From the NCBI GenBank assembly GCA_964402715.1, contig CAYODJ010000010.1:1-64000 (forward strand): 64,000 nucleotides of DNA, written 5' to 3'. The notes beneath the pieces were generated by a model. The model was not told the DNA's origin. It was given only the letters and a program-made list of their open reading frames with translations, and made no database searches. Below are positions 58,937-64,000 of the stretch, piece after piece; the stretch's first letter is position 1, and each line of letters begins with the position of its first letter. Source of the DNA: CALXOD01 sp964402715 (GTDB lineage: Bacteria; Verrucomicrobiota; Lentisphaeria; Victivallales; Victivallaceae). Made by a program: the position numbers and the translations under genes.

Positions 58937-61390
58937 CTAAAGTTTGATGTAGTGCTTCTGAATCTCCGGCGTCCGTTCGGCGATGTTCGACAGATGATCA
59001 CCAAGTTTCTCCAACTCGCCGAGCATCTCTATGAAAATCACACTGATCGCCAGATTGCAGCTGCCTTCGCGGAGACGCTCGATATGGGCGCTTTCATATT
59101 TGTCGGTCAGCTTGTTGATCTTCTGCTCGCTCCTCAGCGCCAACTCGATCTCATGCGGATCGGAACTGCCCAGAGCGGCAATCACATTCTTCGCCTCCTC
59201 GTCCAGCAGCGTCCATATTTTCCGCACGTCATTCTTGGCCTGATCGGAAATCGGCTTCTCCAGCTTTATCAGCCGACTGGTCAGCTGCAATATGTTTTCC
59301 GTGTGGTCGGCGATCCTCTCGGCGTCGTTCGTGCAGTGCATCAGCAGCGGCACCAGCGACGACTGCGGAGCGGACAGCTTGCGCCTGGTGATCTGAACCA
59401 GATAGGCCGTCACCTCCTCCTGCATCCGGTCAATCCGCTGCTCGGCCTCCGCCAGAGCCTTGACACCGTCGTCGTCGATGCGCCCTTCCATGAAATATTC
59501 GTTGACCGCCTGATCAACCATTTTCCATGATTTCTTCACCATGCGGCGGATGGCGAAAATCGACTGTTCCAACGCCATGGACGGAGTCGCCAGAAGGTGC
59601 GGTTCCAGCATTTGAAACTTCACCATCTCCTTTTCCCTGATGGGTATGAGCATCTCGCAGAGATGCGAGAACCATCCGATGAACGGCAGCAGAAACAGCG
59701 TGACGGCGATGTTGAAGAAGGTGTGCGCCATGGCAATATGCCGTTCGACTCCCTGCGGCGCTGCGGCGAACACGTCGCCCGGTGTCACCGCGTTGATGAA
59801 ATACAGAAACACCGGAACTCTGTCGCTTCCGTAGGGAACGTAGAACAACGCCACCATTATCGCCGTTCCGATGATGTTGAACAGGAAGTGCGCCAGCGCC
59901 GCCTGCTTCGCCACGCGGTTTGCCGCCAACGCCGCAAGGAATGCCGTGACCGTCGTCCCGATGTTGGTCCCGAGCAGCAGAGGCACGGCCGTATAAAAGT
60001 TGATCAGTCCTCCGCCGGCCAGCGCCAGGACGATACCCATGGCGGCCGAACTGGATTGAATGAGCGCCGTGCCGGCGATTCCGATGCCAATCGCGCCCAA
60101 GGTCGCTCCGATCGGCATGTAGGCGCACCTCTCGGGCGTGCAGTCGAACGCCTGAAAAACTTTCACGAAAGACGGAAACGCGCCCAGCATCTTCAACTCT
60201 CCGCTCATTGTCTCCATACCGAAGAAGAGCAGTCCGAACCCGAGAATGGTTTCTCCCCAGCCCTTGGTGGTCTCCTTGCGGAACAAGGTGATGATGAAAC
60301 CAAGAGTGATGGCCGGCATCGCCACACCGGAAAGGTCGAAAGATATGATCTGCGCGGTCACCGTGGTTCCTATATTGGCGCCGAAGATGATTCCTATCGA
60401 CTGACTCAACGACAACAAGCCGGCGTTGATGAATCCGATCACCATCACCGTCGTCGCGCTCGATGACTGAATCACCGCAGTGACGAGCGTTCCCGCCAAT
60501 ACCGCCACTATTCTGTTGCGCGCAAAAAGCTGCAGGATCCGCCGCATGTTTTCGCCGGCGACCTTCTGCAGCCCGTCGCCCATGAGCTTCATTCCGAACA
60601 CGAAAATCGCCAGTCCGCCCAGCACGATGATCGCCACGCTGGACGCGTTGATGGCGATCAGACGTACGCTTTTGGCCCGGACGAAAAATCCGCGTTCCGG
60701 ATCCGCGACTTCCACGTCGACGCGATATTCGCCGGATTTGTCTCCAAGTCTGACGTAGCAGCGTGCCTCTCCTGAAGCGTCGGTCTTTTCGTCGGCGCGC
60801 TGGATTTCCGCTTTCGAGGCGACGCCGCCCGGCATCGCGCCGATCCGGAAGAAAACAGGCACTCCCGCTGCGGGAACGCCGTCCCTTCCAACCACACGGA
60901 CAGTCAACGGCTTCGAAGTCACCCCGCCGGCGGCCTGCTCCTGATCCGCTCCGAAGATCTGAATGCCGGAAATGAAACGAACCGTTACGCTCCCGTCCTC
61001 CTCTCCTTCCGGAATGATCTTCAGATACTGGTCGCCGACCTCCCGGCCCGCAGTCACCCTGACGGACGCCGCCCCGCCGGCGTCCGTCACGGCGGAGGAA
61101 GGCGTCACCGTCAGCTTCGACCGTCCGACAGGCACAAAACGAACGACTCGTCCCGCCACCGGAACCCTGTTGCTGATGCGTCCCAGCGCACCGCCCCGGC
61201 GATGCCCCTGCAGTTCTATCCGCAACGCCTGCGCGAACGTCTCTCCCGGCAGTGCGCACTGCTCCGCTCCCTGAAGCACGACGATCCGACCGGCGTCGGC
61301 ATTGTCGCCGTCGCCGCCGCAGCCGCACATCGCCGCCGCCAGCAGAAATACGGCGCACGCAATCAATGTGCCGCGCATCCGCATGTTCAT
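58937..61390 (-). CDS. Na/Pi cotransporter-family protein with N-terminal Ig-like and C-terminal PhoU domains
   Basis: 817 residues. A signal segment ('IACAVFLLAAAMCGCGG') with a possible lipobox is followed by roughly 220 residues of two or three Ig-like/Big-type beta domains ('ITPSSAVTDAGGAASVRVTA'-like repeats). Then come eight or so TM helices with the duplicated Q-S-S-S-A motif ('VIQSSSATTVMVIGF' and 'LIQSSSAAMGIVLAL'), and a C-terminal PhoU-like helical domain (about 590-817). The transporter type exchanges phosphate with Na+. The Ig-like extension is unusual and would lie outside the inner membrane. It overlaps the LolA-like gene by four bases. Confidence 0.87.
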   Translation of the reverse strand: MNMRMRGTLIACAVFLLAAAMCGCGGDGDNADAGRIVVLQGAEQCALPGETFAQALRIELQGHRRGGALGRISNRVPVAGRVVRFVPVGRSKLTVTPSSAVTDAGGAASVRVTAGREVGDQYLKIIPEGEEDGSVTVRFISGIQIFGADQEQAAGGVTSKPLTVRVVGRDGVPAAGVPVFFRIGAMPGGVASKAEIQRADEKTDASGEARCYVRLGDKSGEYRVDVEVADPERGFFVRAKSVRLIAINASSVAIIVLGGLAIFVFGMKLMGDGLQKVAGENMRRILQLFARNRIVAVLAGTLVTAVIQSSSATTVMVIGFINAGLLSLSQSIGIIFGANIGTTVTAQIISFDLSGVAMPAITLGFIITLFRKETTKGWGETILGFGLLFFGMETMSGELKMLGAFPSFVKVFQAFDCTPERCAYMPIGATLGAIGIGIAGTALIQSSSAAMGIVLALAGGGLINFYTAVPLLLGTNIGTTVTAFLAALAANRVAKQAALAHFLFNIIGTAIMVALFYVPYGSDRVPVFLYFINAVTPGDVFAAAPQGVERHIAMAHTFFNIAVTLFLLPFIGWFSHLCEMLIPIREKEMVKFQMLEPHLLATPSMALEQSIFAIRRMVKKSWKMVDQAVNEYFMEGRIDDDGVKALAEAEQRIDRMQEEVTAYLVQITRRKLSAPQSSLVPLLMHCTNDAERIADHTENILQLTSRLIKLEKPISDQAKNDVRKIWTLLDEEAKNVIAALGSSDPHEIELALRSEQKINKLTDKYESAHIERLREGSCNLAISVIFIEMLGELEKLGDHLSNIAERTPEIQKHYIKL

Positions 61391-62145
61391 TCGCCACCCT
61401 CCGACACAGATGAAGCTCCTGCCTTTCCCCCGTCAGCCGACGGACTCTTGACGGAGGCCGCGGCCGGCACGCCCAAATCCGCTTCCTGAAAATAAATCCG
61501 TGAACGCCAATCCGTCCCGTAGAGGTTCAATATCTCCGCATAGTACAGTTCGTTTTTCTTTCTGAAAGATCCTGTCTCCAGCGTCCGGACCGGATCTCGG
61601 CTCAATGTCTCCATGGACGCATAAAATTCCGCTTTCAGCGGAAAGAAATGTCTGCGCGCCGCGTAGACGCGAACCGCCTCGCCCTTGTCCGGTGCCTCCA
61701 GCAACAGCAGGCGGCACGGAACACCTTTCACCAACGTGCCCGACTCTTCCCTGACCAGCCTGTAAAACAGAAAGGACATTGTCAGATCGGTCGGCCGTAT
61801 TCCGAAACGCCCCGCGAACGGATTCGGGCGCAGTGCGCTCCCGAACGGTTCCACGTGCGCAGCCCCGGAAAAGTCCTGCGTGATCCGGTAACCTTCTTCC
61901 CCGTTGATCAGCAGTTCGGAGCGGACCCCGCCGCTGCGGATCCGGACGGTCAGAACGACCGGCAGCGTCTCCATGCGTCCGCCGCTCGGCCGATGCTGGA
62001 TGATTCCCTTAAGATTCGCATAACTTTCCGTCGCGTAGGGATGACGCACCCGCTCCAGAAAATCCTCTGCGGAAAGTTCGGCCCCCGACGCTCTGCACAA
62101 GGCGAAAAAGGCCGCGAGGAACAGCAGGTGGAATCTATATCTCAT
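61387..62145 (-). CDS. LolA-like outer-membrane lipoprotein-sorting protein
   Basis: 252 residues with a signal peptide (MRYRFHLLFLAAFFALCRAS, cut near G-A-E). The body has 'YANLKGIIQHRPSGGRMETL', 'YRITQDFSGAAHVEPFG', 'DLTMSFLFYRLVREESGTLV' and 'KNELYYAEILNLYGTDW', the pattern of the LolA_like/outer-membrane lipoprotein-sorting domain. A Ser/Ala/Gly-rich tail of 25 residues follows. Periplasmic. Starts inside the end of lon (ATGA) and ends in the start of the transporter gene. Confidence 0.72.
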   Translation of the reverse strand: MRYRFHLLFLAAFFALCRASGAELSAEDFLERVRHPYATESYANLKGIIQHRPSGGRMETLPVVLTVRIRSGGVRSELLINGEEGYRITQDFSGAAHVEPFGSALRPNPFAGRFGIRPTDLTMSFLFYRLVREESGTLVKGVPCRLLLLEAPDKGEAVRVYAARRHFFPLKAEFYASMETLSRDPVRTLETGSFRKKNELYYAEILNLYGTDWRSRIYFQEADLGVPAAASVKSPSADGGKAGASSVSEGGE

Positions 62146-64000
62146 AACTGCTCCACATTGTCTTTTTCCGCCGGCAGCAGCGCGAAATCGACCGCGTCCT
62201 CGAACCGGCCGACAAAAATGAATTTCATCCTCCGGCGGACCTCTTCAGGCAGCTCCTCGGTGTCCTTGCGGTTCTCCTCCGGCAGAATCACCTGGCGTAT
62301 GCCGGATCGCATGGCGGCGATGACTTTTTCCCTGATGCCGCCGACGGCGGTGATTTTGCCGCGCAGCGTAATCTCCCCCGTCATGGCGAGATAAGGACGG
62401 ACGGCCCGTCCGGTCAGCAGCGACACCAGGGCGACGCCAAGCGTTATGCCGGCCGACGGACCGTCCTTCGGCGTCGCGCCGTCGGGCACATGGATGTGAA
62501 AGTTGCATTTGTTGAACACTTCCGGTTCAATTTCCCAGCGCTTCGCATGACTCTGTACAAAGCTGAACGCCGCCTCCGCGCTTTCCTGCATAACCTTGCC
62601 CAGCGATCCCGTCAATTTCAAATCGCCCTTGCCAGGCGCCGACAACGCCTCGACCGACAAAATCGTACCCCCGCTGCTGGTCCACGCCATCCCGGTGACA
62701 ACCCCCACGTCCGGATTCGGTTCGGCCTCGTCCATCAGGTAGATGCGGGCGCCCAGCAGCTCCCGGACCAAATCCGCATTGACTGAAATCACCGCTTTTT
62801 TATCGATTTCCCCCTCGATAATCCGTCGCGCAAGTCTGCGGCACACCTGAGCGACGGAACGCTCCAGCTCCCTGACTCCGGCCTCGCGCGTGTAGTGGTC
62901 TATAATCTCGTCGACGCCGGACATATTGAACCGGATCTGCCGGACCTTCAATCCGTTCTCCCTGATTTGTCTGGGAACCAGATAGCGTCTGGCGATTTCA
63001 CGCTTTTCAAAGGAGGTGTAACCGGGCAGCCGGATTATCTCCATGCGATCCCGCAGCGGCGGCGGGATGGTGTCAAGTAAATTCGCGGTCGTCAGGAAGA
63101 AAACCCGGCTGAGATCATAGTCCAGCTCCAGATAATGATCGTTGAACGCGACGTTCTGCTCGGGATCCAGCACCTCAAGCAGCGCCGAGGCCGGATCTCC
63201 GTGCACGTCGTTGCCGAGCTTGTCGATTTCATCGAGCATGAAGACCGGATTGGCGACGCCCGCCCTCTTCATCCCCTGGATAATCCGTCCCGGCAGAGCT
63301 CCGACATAGGTGCGCCGGTGCCCCCTGATTTCCGCCTCGTCGCGCACGCCGCCGAGGGCGACTCTGACGAATTTGCGGTTCAGCGCCCGCGCAATCGACT
63401 GCCCCAGCGAGGTCTTTCCCACTCCCGGAGGGCCGACCAGACAGATGATCGGAGCCTTGCGGTCCGGTTTCAGCTGCAGCACGGCGAGAAACTCCAGAAT
63501 CCGCTTCTTGACATCCTCGAGACCGTAATGATCGTCGTCAAGCACCTCGGCGGCCTGCTTGACATCCAGCCGGTCATCCCCGCATTCCAGCCACGGCAGA
63601 TCCAGCAGCCAGCAGATGTATGTGTAGGCGATATGATACTCCGGCGCCGCCTGCGGAATAATCTCCAGCCTGCTCAGCTCCTTGTTGACCGCATTGGCGA
63701 CCTGTTCCGGAAGCTTTCTCCCGTCCAGACGCTTTCTTATCTCCACAATATCGGGATTGCGGAACTCCTCCCCCAGCTCGTGCTGAATGGTGCGCAGCTG
63801 TTCACGCAGAAAGAATTCACGCTGCGACTGGCTCATCGCCTGGTGCACGTCGTTCTGAATCTTCAGACCGATCTTCGTGACTTCTATCTCGCGATTCAAC
63901 AAGGTGATCAGCAGATGGAAGCGCATCGTCACCAGCGGCAGCGTCAGCAGCAGCAGTTTCTCCACGTAATCGAAATTCAGATTGTCCGCAAGCAGATCCA
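62142..64000 (-). CDS. lon: ATP-dependent protease Lon (partial; runs off the right edge)
   Basis: About 619 C-terminal residues are visible; the frame continues past base 64,000, so the N-terminal substrate-binding domain is truncated by the window. Visible: coiled region 'QREFFLREQLRTIQHELGEE', Walker A 'GPPGVGKTS', Walker B 'VFMLDEIDKLG', and the protease domain with catalytic Ser in 'KDGPSAGITLGVALVSLL' and Lys in 'GGIREKVIAAMRSG'. Cytosolic AAA+ protease for damaged and regulatory proteins. First visible gene of the overlapping run through fumarase. Confidence 0.96.
   Translation of the reverse strand, partial: DLLADNLNFDYVEKLLLLTLPLVTMRFHLLITLLNREIEVTKIGLKIQNDVHQAMSQSQREFFLREQLRTIQHELGEEFRNPDIVEIRKRLDGRKLPEQVANAVNKELSRLEIIPQAAPEYHIAYTYICWLLDLPWLECGDDRLDVKQAAEVLDDDHYGLEDVKKRILEFLAVLQLKPDRKAPIICLVGPPGVGKTSLGQSIARALNRKFVRVALGGVRDEAEIRGHRRTYVGALPGRIIQGMKRAGVANPVFMLDEIDKLGNDVHGDPASALLEVLDPEQNVAFNDHYLELDYDLSRVFFLTTANLLDTIPPPLRDRMEIIRLPGYTSFEKREIARRYLVPRQIRENGLKVRQIRFNMSGVDEIIDHYTREAGVRELERSVAQVCRRLARRIIEGEIDKKAVISVNADLVRELLGARIYLMDEAEPNPDVGVVTGMAWTSSGGTILSVEALSAPGKGDLKLTGSLGKVMQESAEAAFSFVQSHAKRWEIEPEVFNKCNFHIHVPDGATPKDGPSAGITLGVALVSLLTGRAVRPYLAMTGEITLRGKITAVGGIREKVIAAMRSGIRQVILPEENRKDTEELPEEVRRRMKFIFVGRFEDAVDFALLPAEKDNVEQL

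Overview
The window comes from a GC-rich anaerobic bacterium, most likely a member of the Lentisphaerota (Victivallales-like) in the PVC superphylum. The signs are pseudopilin-like proteins with an FTLIELLVVIAIIAILA N-terminus and an H-X9-DG motif, a membrane pyrophosphatase, a GGGtGRT protein paired with a NifU-like scaffold, a two-subunit class I fumarase, and fused SecDF. The assignment rests on protein resemblance only.

Region 1 (about 1-12,611) is the right part of an integrated phage-like element. A rightward late module (1-5,602) encodes two tail-fibre-like proteins, one fused to BspA-like leucine-rich repeats, a PLA2-like protein, a coiled-coil/membrane protein and a radical SAM enzyme. 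A leftward early module (5,610-10,854) holds a degenerate hicAB pair, a minimal tyrosine recombinase, many small overlapping genes, a putative replication initiator containing 12-bp iterons, and an excisionase-like and a ribbon-helix-helix regulator. A rightward XRE repressor and integrase follow. The element ends in a 3' tRNA fragment that looks like an attachment site; its left end lies outside the window.

Region 2 (12.8-36.4 kb) is chromosomal: an acetyltransferase, a DNA glycosylase, the alpha operon (rpmJ-rpsM-rpsK-rpoA-rplQ, no rpsD), a membrane pyrophosphatase, an oxidoreductase divergent from an AraC regulator, a formyltransferase, a membrane glycosyltransferase, rlmN, yajC-secDF, the GGGtGRT/Fe-S scaffold pair, a CAT-anticodon tRNA, two pseudopilin-like genes (one interrupted by TGA) and a solitary vsr.

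Region 3 (36.4-56.3 kb, all leftward) is a large information-processing cluster: tRNA-Leu, tRNA-Thr, tuf, rpmG, tRNA-Trp, secE, nusG, rplK-rplA-rplJ-rplL, rpoB-rpoC, rpsL-rpsG-fusA, and an S10 operon that stops after rpsS at its own terminator. The genes that usually follow (rplV onward) are not in the window.

Region 4 (56.6-64.0 kb, leftward) holds a family 2 glycosyltransferase and a tight run lon - LolA-like - Na/Pi cotransporter with Ig-like and PhoU domains - fumarase alpha - fumarase beta. Lon runs off the right edge.
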